From: Gnetum montanum
Taxonomy: Eukaryota; Streptophyta; Gnetopsida; Gnetales; Gnetaceae
Direction: 5' to 3'
DNA: 64,000 nt
Assembly (NCBI GenBank): GCA_015680685.1
Contig: MNCI01004531.1
Location: 52,699 to 116,698 of the forward strand
In this document: one piece after another, positions 1 to 10,589 of the stretch
Position numbering within the stretch: position 1 is the stretch's first letter
How the letters are laid out: each line of letters begins with the position of its first letter
The notes under the pieces: generated by a model
Told to the model about the DNA's origin: nothing
Database searches by the model: none
Seen by the model: the letters and a program-made list of their open reading frames with translations, nothing else
Translations under genes and position numbers: made by a program

Positions 1-705
1 CACTGGTTATGGAACCAACAGTGTTCCCTCTAACTAAGGCCCTTCTCACTTTCCATTCTCTCCTTTGTTTCATCGGAATGGTGGTGGCTCTTGGAGATTG
101 CATTCTTATCATCCAGGTGGATGTTTTAACCGAATGCATTGATGCGACGTCACTGGATGTGGTTGGTTTGAGGCCAGAGTTGGAATGAGATTTTCCAAGT
201 CACATTAATCATAAAACACACAAGGGGCTTTACACCACCTTGTTCTTGGGATTCCATTCCATTATCTTCTCTCCATCCTTCTCTCCATTGTTAAGCTCAT
301 TTCCGATTGTATCATTAGTGTATATATTTTGGTTGATGCATTGTTTTCTTTTTAGTAAATCCTTGTGGTTAAGACTTTAACTCTTGTTCTAAATGACATT
401 CCCCAGGCCCACGGACTCTTTGAATGTGGGTTTGTTAGGGCATTAAAGGCATGAGCCTGCTTTTGGGAGGATCCACTGGCATTCCTATTTGGAACCTTAG
501 TTAAATTCTTTCCCTTAACATTTTGCAATTAATTTTCTTTTTGTTCATTTCCATCTTGACATCCACTTCATCGATGCCATAGTTGTTCCTTTTTATCTAT
601 CTTTCTTACTCCTTTTCTTTTTCCATTCTAACACTACCGGAGGTTTGCGATTAGTCATGGGGGTACGGGGCTTGATTTTTTTTATTTTCTCCTAGCCNAG
701 CGGAC

Positions 706-834
706 ATGCAACAACAGATTGGATCTAGAGCAAACACTTGGAATGGAATAGTGTTGAAGCAACTATGCAAGGAGCAAGATCGATGGCACGCTTATGGATG
801 GACAATGAAGGCACAATCTTGGCGTTGGCAGTAG
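706..834 (+). pseudogene. Short ORF between pol and 3' LTR of element A (conserved in B)
   Basis: A 42-codon open stretch starts at the ATG at 706 and stops at 832-834. It contains the string NTWNG followed by VLKQLCKEQDRW and WTMK. Element B (minus strand, about 10180-9994) carries NTWNG, VLKQLCKEQDRW and WTMK with the same spacing, although the flanking DNA of the two copies has diverged. The reading frame upstream is lost at the N at 698. I do not recognise the protein. Athila-group elements are known to carry an extra ORF after pol, sometimes called env-like; this position fits, but no membrane segment or envelope feature is visible, so the role is unknown. Confidence 0.45.
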
Positions 835-1057
835 CAACACTTCTTTCTCTCTCTCTTTCTCAGCTGCCAACAAAGGCTTGATGTCATTGTAATAAGGTTT
901 TCACCCTTCTTGTCATGAACACCAGTTTTGTCAAGTCTTGTAATAATGATCTGTTCACATGTCATCCCATTAGTTCCATTTCCCCTCAATAATTCCATAC
1001 CTACCTGATATTATTGTAAGGAACTCAAGGATGAGTTTTCATTCAGTCATGGGGGTA

Positions 1058-2004
1058 TGATGAGATGCGATATCACATACGTGATATCGTGTCGTCCTCT
1101 GCGATATCGTGTACATGATATCGTGGTCCGCCGCCAAATCTATAAATAAGAGGCGGCACTCCCCTCATTTTTCATCCTAGGCTAAAAGTAGGGAAACTCT
1201 AGTAGTTTGATCACTCCAGAGATAGAATATTTTCCATGTGCCCACAGTAGGAGTCCCCAAGTGAACGGATCTTTATTCGAGCAACTTTGTACCTGAACAC
1301 AAGTTGTGTACAGAAATAAAGACGAGCTTTGTGGATAAACCTTGCAGTGCATGGAATAGGTTTATTACATGTTATTTCCTACTTGTTATTTATTACATGC
1401 ATTAGCACTGCATGAGTACGACTTGATTACGAGCATTGACAAATGTGTACAACTAATCAAGGAATTGACTACTCATTGCGATTAGATTCTCTCACCCTTA
1501 TCTCCTAGAGTGTGGAATGAGTACGACTTGATTACAAGCATCTATGAGTCTGTACGGCTAGTCAAGGAATCAGCTACTCATTACATTTAGGCCAATTAGG
1601 TGCCTCAGTACGACCACTTCGATCACGTGTGTTACGTGTGGTGATGCCAGTAACGATTAGCGTTTGGTAGCCACAGCTGCATAGTTCAGGGTGTGTACGG
1701 TAAGTGGGAACAGATGCTGATGCTAGTTAATTTAGACTTAGTCCTTAGTTAGAGTTAGCTAGTTTCTAAACCCTTTGCTCTTAGTATAGAAGATATAAAA
1801 CCATAAAAGACCCCAAAAATCATATACCTCGTGCTTACTTAACCATACACTATGACAACAACAAGTAAGTCTGGGAAGACAATGAATGATTAACCCCAAG
1901 TGTTCCATGGGGCTTTTAGGCATTTAGTCTGTGGAGTTCGACCGGATTGCGCGTACTACGCTCGTTTCATATGGTTGAGTGTAGGGGTACCTCGCCACTC
2001 ATCA
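1058..2004 (+). repeat. 3' LTR of element A
   Basis: The LTR runs from TGATGAG to CTCATCA, so the termini form a perfect 7-bp inverted repeat with canonical TG..CA ends. Four GATATC motifs sit at 1069-1122, a TATA box (TATAAATA) at 1141-1148, and an AATAAA signal at 1315-1320 inside a possible hairpin (1269-1277 with 1315-1322). The same signals in the same order occur in the LTRs of B; those of C, D and G share parts of them. A short G run (catgggggta) just upstream is the only polypurine-like tract. Confidence 0.85.
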
Positions 2005-2049
2005 ACCATAAAGCATTAAATGTTATAACTCTTATGTTTATCTTTTCTC

Positions 2050-2851
2050 TTTTTCTTTGGTATGGTTTAAGTAGAGGTTCCAATAGTAAGGGTCTAGTCT
2101 AGAGAGCTCTTGGAGCTTGCCCACTAGTTGTCTATCATCCTCTCATCCTTGCACTTCTTGTAGAAAAGGTTGAACCTCATTGTGTATTCACTAAAATCCC
2201 CTCTAAATAGTTTATATACAATAGTTCTAATTTAGGGTCCTTTGGCGAATTCATCTAGGATAGTTTGAGCCACTGCCAAGGGTTGATTATTAATGATCAA
2301 GCCTTGATCATTGACTTTGTACCTACAAGAATTTCATAAAACCAATGGAGATAGGAAAGATAGTTTAGCCAATAAAGCTGAAATACATGAAAATAGCACA
2401 ATAACCATGCTTACCATTATAAATGATACACAAAGTTGAGTAGGTTCTAGAACAATGTGTGGGCTCTATGCACCACCATCAGAGTATTATCAGCATTATA
2501 CTAACAATACTCTAGCATGGTCTAGATCTCTATGAGGTAGCATGGATTGATTGTATCTGCTACTCCCCATGCTATCTTAGAAGATAGGCTATCATTAATA
2601 AACTTGGTAACCAAGTCAGATGCCCAAGACAATAGTGTTTCCACTATGGCCCTGGCCACATTCACAAACAAGTGTGACCACATCATCACACTAAAAGTTT
2701 GTAGAATGTAGGAAAGGAATTCCCTTGTCACAAGATAAAACCATAATGATACCTTTTTCAAAGGCATGTTAGGGAGTGGAGTGTTGGCCTTAGGGTTGTC
2801 AATGTACCATAAATTGCCCACCAACTCAACAATGGTGATAATGGGCTTCAA
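2050..2851 (-). pseudogene. Unrecognised coding relic, probably two or more exons
   Basis: On the minus strand 2851-2522 is open for 109 codons, with a segment rich in W, S and hydrophobic residues (for example SVMMWSHL and ASDLVTKFIND). About 120 bases further on, 2405-2060 gives a second protein-like stretch (VNDQGLIINNQPLAVAQT, then FRGDFSEYTMRFN) with a few in-frame stops. A T-rich stretch ending in CAG before 2400 and a TTCTTGTAG before 2322 could be splice acceptors. I cannot name the family. It may be a decayed host gene fragment or an accessory ORF of a transposable element; element A's LTR ends 46 bases to the left. Stops show it is not functional. Confidence 0.4.
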
Positions 2852-4700
2852 GTAGACCCTACATGAAGCAAAGAAAAAATATTATGATCAATTATAATTT
2901 CTTAACTTTGGAAAAACATCCTAGTTGGGGGTGAAATTAGCCCCTGTAAAAAGCTCTAAGGTCTTCATTCCATTTTTCTTAAGAAATTCTACAAAAAAAC
3001 ATCATTACAACCTTTCATATCCTTTTTCTTCATAGCCAAAACTTCATAACCAAAATTAAGCCTTAGTCTAAACTATGCATAAACTTAGGAAAATCATAAA
3101 AACTTAAAAGAGCATATAGCCATAGTAAAAATATTGTTAAAAATAGTAAAAACCTTTGCTTTTCTTTAAAAAAATTTAAAACATAAGTTTTACTTATTGA
3201 CAAGAAAAACTACACATATCAATTACATCCATCCCTAAAGGGGTAAAGTGCCACAACCAAGATTTAACCTTATGCACACAATTTAGCCAAGAAATTCATT
3301 AATAATTCATCTAAGCTCCAATTTTAGTGAATCCATCATGGAAAGAATTCTGAAATCATGAAATTTACATCCATGAACATTACATCTAGAGATACATGAC
3401 CATTTGTACATGAAACATAGACAAATCTAGCAGAAACCATAGTCGCCACCATTAACCTCTTTGTGCACAATGTTGGTAAAAAATTCACCAAACATTCATT
3501 TGATCTCCAAATGGAATCATTTGAAAGCTTACATTGACCCATAGATACCCATGTTCAAAGAAAATTTAAACCCTTGTCATTTTTTTAAAAAAAAAATCAT
3601 TAATTTGGCCAAACATCTAAAAATAGCACAAACCTCCTCTTGACATAGGTTTAATAATGAATTCATTAAGAATTAGTTTCAAGATCAATCGAAGTGATTT
3701 TACCTCCATTGGAAAGCTAAAACTAAGATCTACCTAGCCATAACCAAAAAATAGCCAAAACCCTTGCCATTTTCTTAAAACAAATTCATGAACATGCATA
3801 AAATTTTGAAAATGACATTTAAAAAAAAAAAACCTAACTACATGACCTTATAAAAATAGTCATAACTTCATCATCTTAAAGCCAAACTAAATAAAAAAAT
3901 AGCCATAGGAAAGATTAAATAAATGGATACAAATCCATTACATAAAACTTTATAAATATTAGCCATTATCATAAGAAAAAATACAAAACATTGCTTTCTT
4001 TTTTCATGTAAAAAAGCTAAAACCCAAATTAACATAGCCTTAAAAAATAGTGCAAAAATATCCAAAATGATCAATACCCATTAGAAAAAACACCAAAATA
4101 AAAGGATAGGATTCTAAAAATCAAATTTACTAAGGTCAAAACAATGAAATGGCTATAGAACTACATAGAAATGGAAAAAAAAAATAGGTGGGATTTTGTT
4201 ATAATTTCATTTTCCCTCATCTATCAACATTGATTTGAGAAAAATAGCCCCACACATGGTAAGAAAAATAAGAAAAATGACTAGAAACTAAAATAAAAAT
4301 GGGTAGAACTACCTACCTTGGGGTAGCAACGAATGAGGCTTGGATGGAGATAGGCCTAGGTAGTCCTTGTAGATACCTTGCATGCTCATCTGCCCTTCTC
4401 TTTGGATTTTGGTTCTTTCCTCCATGATATTTAGGCACCATGGCAATCTCAACATTGCAAGTAGTTAGAATCTATGAAGGATGAAGGTTCAACACTATTT
4501 GTAAGGAAGAAGGGAGGCTTCCACACTAAAGATAGGTTGTTTCTACCACAAAAATGTCTTTCAAAGATCTCCTCCAATGTGTAGTTTTCAAGATTGTAAA
4601 TTATGATCAAAAACTTACAAAATTTAACAATATAAACTACATCTAAACCTAAACACCCATCTTTAAACTTTAGTTGCTAATTTAGTGCACCACAACTCCA
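2852..4700. other. AT-rich non-coding stretch
   Basis: No supported gene. The sequence is AT-rich, with repeated phrases such as aaaatagcca and aaacccttgcc. Between about 3290 and 3800 similar blocks recur at 3330, 3515 and 3708 (each with a ..ggaaag.. or ..gaaagc.. core after an attcatt phrase), spacing 185-193 bases. This hints at an older part of the tandem array to the right or a separate one of similar period. Confidence 0.5.
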
Positions 4701-7700
4701 AGTGCACTAAAGTGTGATGGATGGAAATTATCTTCCATGCTAAGATTGGTGGGAGTTAAGCTCAAAATTCAAAATTTTAAATTTTTGGATTATGGGCCCC
4801 ACCATATGCCTTTACTCTTAGCCAAAAATTGCCTCAACATTGAGTTTTAATCCCTTAAGCATCTAAAGCCATAACCAAACCTTAACTACCATGAATCTAT
4901 GCTAGAGATATCATACATAGTGTGGATACATGTGTCCTATTTCACAAAACAATTGAAACATAGCTATTTTTCCATTTTTAGTAGCTAAAACCTATCTTTT
5001 CAAACCCCAGCTTCCAAAGGGGGTTGAACATGGACAAAACTAGACAACTCGGGTTTCCATGCTAGGTCAATACTACCCAATGTGAAAGAAGGGAGGATAA
5101 CACCCATCATTATCCCTAACATCCATATAGCATAATTTTGACCCCTAAAGTAGGCCCACATAACCTAGAATCCCTCCAATCATCCCTGGTAGGCCCGAAT
5201 CCTTTCCAAACCTAGTCAAAAATGGTTGAAACCTTGGGATTTGACAGTTTCATGATTCGGGAGCCTTCATCCACCTTGCAAATCTTATCCCCAACTTGGA
5301 TGGATAGGGAAAAGCCAAAAATGATCTAAATTAACTACCTAGTAGCCATTTCTAAAAGCTCAGTGACCCCTAAACCCTACCAAAAGCCTCTAGATCTTTC
5401 AAATTCCTTAAAAGCTATCAAAAATAGTACAAAACTACCATACCCCACTCATCCACACTAGGGCCATCATGCTTAGCATGGAAGAAAGAGGGAAGACTAC
5501 ATGAGGCATCTAGGAGCCTCTAAACTACTGGATCTTAGCACTCAGTATTAATTATCAACACCAGTAACCCTGGAGATTGACATGCATGGTCAATTGGGTG
5601 TCAAACCAACCTAGATTTAACTTTCTTGGTTTTTCCATGCTGGGAGAAACCTCTCCCATTTTTCCTAGAATAGAAACTAGGAAGATGAAGCTAATAAGGT
5701 TGATGTGGAATAACAAAAATAAGAAAATACACATTAGATTATCTAGGACTAGCATTAGAACCTTCATAGTCTCTTTGGAAGCTACTAGATTGCAAAAATC
5801 AATAAAAATTAACTCCCAAATGTTCTTTCATGTTGGGGATGACCTAATCCATGTTGACCAATTTAGTATCATCATGGGTGAAATGGGAAAGCCAAAATTA
5901 TTGGATTTTGCATGTAGTTTAACTTCTAGAAGCTACTAGACTTCCGAAAGTTACCTAAAACAACTCAAACTTACCCCCCCTTGGATTCTTCACATTGAGG
6001 AGAATCCCATCCATGCTAAGCATCCTAACCCTAGTGTGGATAGAGGGGGAGCCTAAAAACCCATTTACAGCTCTCAAAATGACCAAATTCCTACCCTAGG
6101 CATCGATAATCAACACCAACAATCCAATGGACACATATGCATAGCCAAAATTATCAGAAATAGTAAAAAGTAAAATGCCTTAGTTCCTTCATGCTAGGAG
6201 CCACCTCTTCCATGCTAGCTAGCATGGAAGAAAGGGAGGAACTTTGGGGTTATTCCAAAAAGCACTTAGAGACACTAAATAGAAGCCAAAAAGCCTAGTG
6301 TATGTGTCAAAACCCTGTTTGCACATCTTGAGACCCTCAAACTCTCTAAAAATGATCATAAGTAGCTAAAAATAATTTCCCTTAATCGTCCATGCTAAGC
6401 ATGAGAATCTAGCATGGATGAAAGAGGGAAACATCAAAAATCATTTCATATCCATTAAAAGGTTCAAATTTTGACACTAGGTAGCAACAGTTGACAAAAG
6501 GAAGCTCAAAGACCTACATGCATGTCTAGAAACATTAAAAAATCATAAAAGGTAGGGACCCCTACTTCCTCCATGCTGAGAGCTCCCTCTTTCACACTAG
6601 CCAATATGAAAGAAAGGGGGAACCTTTTGGGGTACTCCAAAATAACCTTTAGAAACCTCAACCAAAGATCCTACAGGCTTACATAAGCTCTAAGACCAAT
6701 TTCACACCTTCTGAAGCGCTCAAATCTTAACAAAGTGATCAAAAATGACCAAAAAGCTACTTCCCCAATCTTCCAAATTGAGCATACTATCCCTAGTGTA
6801 GAAAAATAGGGGAATCTCAAAAACCACTTTTCAAACCTCCAAACTGACCAATTTCAACCCTAAACCCTAGTCCTCAACCCTGGGAACCCTAGAAGCACAC
6901 ATGCATGGTCGATCAATGCCAAAACTGGCCTAGGATTTGTCGTTCTTCATTTTCTGGAACCCTCTCCTTTAATCTAGTCAACATGAAAACTAAAAGGGGG
7001 CTCATTTTAGGCTCATAAACACCTTAGCATGGCATCAGATAACCTTATATGCACTCTAGAACCTTATCAACAATTATTGAAACCTTCAAACCTCAGAAAA
7101 CTAATCCTGAATGATCAAAAATCTATTTCCCCACATCTTCCATGTTTATCATCCCATCCAAAATGTGGAAAATATGTGAAAGCATAAAAAACACATAGGC
7201 ATACTCAAAACTACGAAATTTTGACATGAAACCCTAGCCCTTGGCCCTAGCAACTCTAGAAGATGACATGCATAGTCGATTGAGCCTTAAATTGAACTAG
7301 ATATGGGATTCTTGCTTCATCTATGCTAGATAGGATCCCCTCCATGTTGGGAAATTTGGAAATAAATGGTGAAGGATACCTTTCTACTTTTTGTGACAAG
7401 ATGACACTCCCAAAAGCCAAAGATCTATGCTGGAGAAGCCAAGGACCTCATAAGCTTGAGATTTTGCTTGTTTGATCTTATCTTGATTTCAAAAATCCAT
7501 TTCCCTCAATCTTCCATTCTAGAATAACTCCCTCAATGTCTAAATAGGGGAATGACCTTAGGTATCCTTGAATGAACTCTAAACATGCCCAAAATTAGTC
7601 ATAAACTTGTAGAATCATGATTGATAGTCCTAAGGGCTTGGAAACCAAATTAATGTCCTCTTAAACCACCTTGGAACCATGAAACAAGTGTTCACCAATT

Positions 7701-8150
7701 CTTCCACATTGGGGATGCTATGCTCAGTGTGAAAAAATGGGGGAAAGTCATTTTGATATGTTTTGATACCCAAAAAGGACTCTGTTGGCCCCAAAACAAA
7801 GCTAGAAGATGCACAACTCCCATATCTAGCTTTCAACTACTTGTTTGACCATGCTTGATCCTATTTTGGCTTGGATCTTGGTTATCCATGTTGAACCCCC
7901 TCCTTTCTACATTGGTCAATGTGGAAATAGGGGGAATATTACAACAACCTTTACAAGCCTCTAGAATGCCCAATTTTGATAGATTTGGCCCTACACTAAC
8001 TTAGGGAGGTCCCAAGACCTTCATTTTAGACCTTTGGATGCTCCAAAACTTAATTTTTCTAGTTTCCACACTAAGAGTCCCTTCTTCCATGCTATCCAAT
8101 GTGGAAATAAGGAGTTCCCAATGTAGAAGCTTCAAAACTCTCAATCTTCA
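4700..8150. repeat. Decayed tandem array, period about 188 bp
   Basis: A hallmark of the form ccatgcta..(c)aatgtggaaa.aggggg recurs at regular steps. Examples of the gtggaa-like core lie at 5479, 6031, 6223, 6413, 6605, 6797, 6981, 7162, 7351, 7535, 7725, 7918 and 8098. From 6031 onward the steps are 180-193 bases, so about 11 consecutive units are clear, and weaker ones extend left to about 4700. Units are highly diverged and carry no long ORF; the 120-codon frame at 5577-5939 runs through unit boundaries and is not a gene. The repeat has the length class of plant satellites and of tandem repeats known from untranslated parts of Tat/Ogre-type elements; which it is remains open. Confidence 0.7.
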
Positions 8151-8500
8151 TGTCCAAGTAACCTAGCAATAGCTCTGACTAATGTCCAAACTTATCTAAT
8201 AGTCTTGTAGCCTCAAATTATGGCCTACTAAGGCATGAAACTAGCAAAACCTAATCCTTTGTGACCTATACTCACCTAGTTTTACTATATGTAGCCTTTC
8301 TTGCATAATTTTTCCTTATTACTTAATGTTTTAACTTGTTTTTGCCCTTGTGTTGCATCATTGACCTTTTATGGTCTTTACATAGTCTTATATGTTCTTA
8401 TTTATTTTATTATAGCTTTATTTACCCTTGTATAGCCTTTGATTGATATCAAATAGTGGGGTTTGACCTTCCTTGACCATCATTTGATGCCATATGATCA
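8150..8500. other. Flank of the split pararetrovirus; shares a 33-bp motif with 23883-23914
   Basis: No coding content is seen. The phrase at 8218-8250 (tatggcctactaaggc, then gaaactagcaaaa) is close to that at 23883-23914 (catggcttgctaaggc, then aaaactggcaaaa), which lies just beyond the far end of the pararetrovirus. Both are followed by T-rich DNA with recurring tagcctt phrases. They could be neighbouring repeat units separated by the viral insertion. Confidence 0.4.
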
Positions 8501-8959
8501 TGGGTCACTATGCCCAGTTTGCTATTTTACATGCTTCTTTGCCCAATTTGACAATGAATTTTTGAACATAGACAGATAGAAATGGAGATGCAGAAGAAAA
8601 TGAGAAAGATGAGAACACTCACAAATATGATGCAAATAAAATCTTTGCTCATATTATTCACACTACGAAAAGGTAGAGATACAAACAAAGAGTGCAAGGA
8701 ATGCTTCTTAGAGATCAAGGGACTTCATCTAAGGATATCTTTGATCTGGTTCTCTCTTTGTGATTGCATATACTTATATAGGAGAGGATGAGGCCTCTCA
8801 AGACTTCTAGGAGGCATTCTAGCTCATAGAACACCAAAGAAGCATCATTACAAACCCACCTTTCTTTAGTGGAGACAATATTACATATTCCACTTTTGTC
8901 AATGGAGACACTATTCATGCATGCAGAGAATCATTACTGTACATTAACATCTTTCTATT
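8500..8959 (-). promoter_or_regulatory. Putative intergenic/promoter segment of the endogenous caulimovirid
   Basis: Once B is removed (target duplication ctatt/ctatc), the minus strand reads from the polyprotein stop at 17610-17612 straight into 8959 and onward. About 180 bases past the join lies a strong TATA box (TATATAAG, minus strand, 8773-8780). In Caulimoviridae the pregenomic-RNA promoter lies in the intergenic region just after the RT-RNase H ORF, so both position and motif fit. I did not find a Met-tRNA primer site, so the copy probably ends near 8500. The assignment is an inference from context; the short open frames here on both strands are not supported as genes. Confidence 0.55.
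8773..8780 (-). promoter_or_regulatory. TATA box of the putative viral promoter
   Basis: The minus strand reads TATATAAG followed by tatatgc, preceded by a C/T-rich tract, as in plant core promoters. It is the best TATA in 8500-8959 and lies where a caulimovirid promoter is expected. Confidence 0.5.
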
Positions 8960-9822
8960 TGATGAGTGGCGAGGTACCCCTACACTCAACCATACAAATA
9001 CGAGTGTAACACATGTGATCCGGTTGAACTCCGCAGACTAAGTTTCTACACACCTCATGGAACACTTAAGGTTAATTATTTGTTGTCTTCCCAAACTTAC
9101 TTGTATTTGTCACGGTGTATGGTTAAGTAAGTTTGAGGTATATGATTTTTATAGTCTTTTATGTTTTATCTCCTATGCTATTGACGTGAAGGGTGAAGAG
9201 AATAATTAACTAACTCTAACTAACTAACTAAGCTTTAATTAACCTAGCGTCAGCATCCGTTCCCACTTACCGTTCACACCCTGAACCAATGCAACCTTGG
9301 TTACCAAATGCTAATCGTTGCTAGGATCACTAAGCATAACACACATGCTCAAAGAGGTTGTACTAAGGCACTTAACTATGAGAGAAGGGTTGAAAGAGAA
9401 TTAATAACTAATAAAGCATTTAAATTGTAAACAGTAAATAAAAATAAGTAAAGTCCTAATTAGCCTATTCCATGCACTGCAAGGTTTATCCAATAAGTTC
9501 ATCTTTATTTCTGTACACAAACATGTGTTCAGGTATAATATTTTCTCAAATAAAGATACGTTCACTTTGGAGTTCCTACTATGGGCACCTAGAAAATATT
9601 CTATCTCTGGGGGGATTAAACTACCAGAGTTTCACTACAGTCTAAGCCTAGGATGAGAAACAAGGGAGAGTTGCCTCTTATTTATATATATGACGGTGCA
9701 TTGTAATATCGCGTATGTGATATCGCGATGGACACGATATCGTAATATCGCGTATGTGATATCGCGATGGACACGATATCATGTACACAATATCATGGCT
9801 CATGCGATCTTGCGTCCCATCA
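8960..9822 (-). repeat. 3' LTR of element B
   Basis: In + coordinates it runs TGATGAG to CCCATCA. It carries the GATATC/GCGATATC cluster at the right end (about 9700-9822), the minus-strand TATA (TATAAATA) at 9679-9686, and the AATAAA-containing inverted repeat. It pairs with 16773-17605. Confidence 0.9.
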
Positions 9823-9993
9823 TACCCCCATGACTAAATGAAAACTCGTCCTCGAGTTCCGTACAAAATATTGGAAAGGTATGGGATTATTGACTGAATG
9901 GAACTAATGGGTTGACATGTGAATGGATCATCATTACAAGACAACAAAACTTGTGTTCATGACAACAAGAGTGAACACCTTATTACATTGACA

Positions 9994-10355
9994 TCAAGCA
10001 TTATTTGGAAGCTTGAGAAAGAAAGAGAGAGAGACAAGTTTTGTTGCTGCCAACGCCAAGATTGCGCCTTTCATTGTCCATCTATAAGTGCACCATCGAT
10101 CTTGCTCTTTGCATAGCTGTTTTAGCACCTCTCCATTCCAAGTGTTCTCTCCAAATCCAATCCATTGTTGCATGATTTCCATCTGCACACACAACACAAT
10201 TTTTATATTAGCAAGGGTAAATGAATCATAATGTAATTGATACCTTGCTCCGGTAAAAGGTCCATTGGCTGAGTTGTGGTATGGCTGATACGGGTCTGGA
10301 GATATATTAATGGTGATTACCGAAGGTGTAGGGGTTAGGAGAAAATCGAAAAAAT
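9994..10355 (-). pseudogene. ORF between integrase and 3' LTR of element B
   Basis: Downstream of integrase on the minus strand is a frame open from the N at 10356 to about 9994. Its first part is P-rich (TPTPSV, SPDPYQPYHNS). Its second part (NTWNG, VLKQLCKEQDRW, WTMK) is shared with element A at 706-834. Between the two parts a GTATC..TGTGCAG segment (minus strand, 10243 to 10183) could be a 61-nt intron, short for plants. The apparent join across the N is unreliable because about 250 bases present in A are absent here. The function is unknown; the position matches the third ORF of Athila-type elements. Confidence 0.45.
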
Positions 10356-10589
10356 NCGCCACATTCAAAGAGTCCGTAGGCTCTAGGAATGTCATTTCAG
10401 ACAAGAGTTAAAGTCTTAACCACAATAATTTACCTAAAAAAAATAATGTGTCAACCAAAATATACACTAATGATACAACTAGCAATGAGGTGAACAATGG
10501 AGAGAAGGATGGAGAGAAGAGAATGGAATGGCATCCCAAGGACAAGGTGGTGTACAGTCCCTTGTGGATTTAATGATTAATGTGACTTA

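Larger units (their letters stand above)
1..2004 (+). mobile_element. Element A: 3' end of an Athila/Tat-like gypsy retrotransposon
   Basis: Bases 1-1057 match, in inverted orientation, the stretch just inside the 3' LTR of element B (9823-10560), and match directly the 3' part of element C (about 48510-49005). They are followed by an LTR at 1058-2004. The order internal 3' region then LTR means this is the right end of a + strand copy whose gag-pol lies left of the window. No integrase or RT sequence is inside the window. A single N at 698 marks missing sequence (see findings). The five bases after the LTR (accat) would be one half of a target duplication that cannot be tested here. Confidence 0.8.

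Noticed and set aside
792-998. Minus-strand frame with CCYCQRQDCAF, repeated on the + strand at 9919-10116
   Set aside because: It is the shadow strand of the homologous 3' region of elements A and B; conservation follows from the DNA homology, and the sense strand has the better frame.
5577-5939. 120-codon + strand frame
   Set aside because: It runs across unit boundaries of the ~188-bp array and shows no protein motif.
9700-9822. CRISPR-like or satellite array of gatatcgcg repeats
   Set aside because: The motifs are irregularly spaced within the LTR U3 and appear in the same place in other LTRs; there is no spacer structure.
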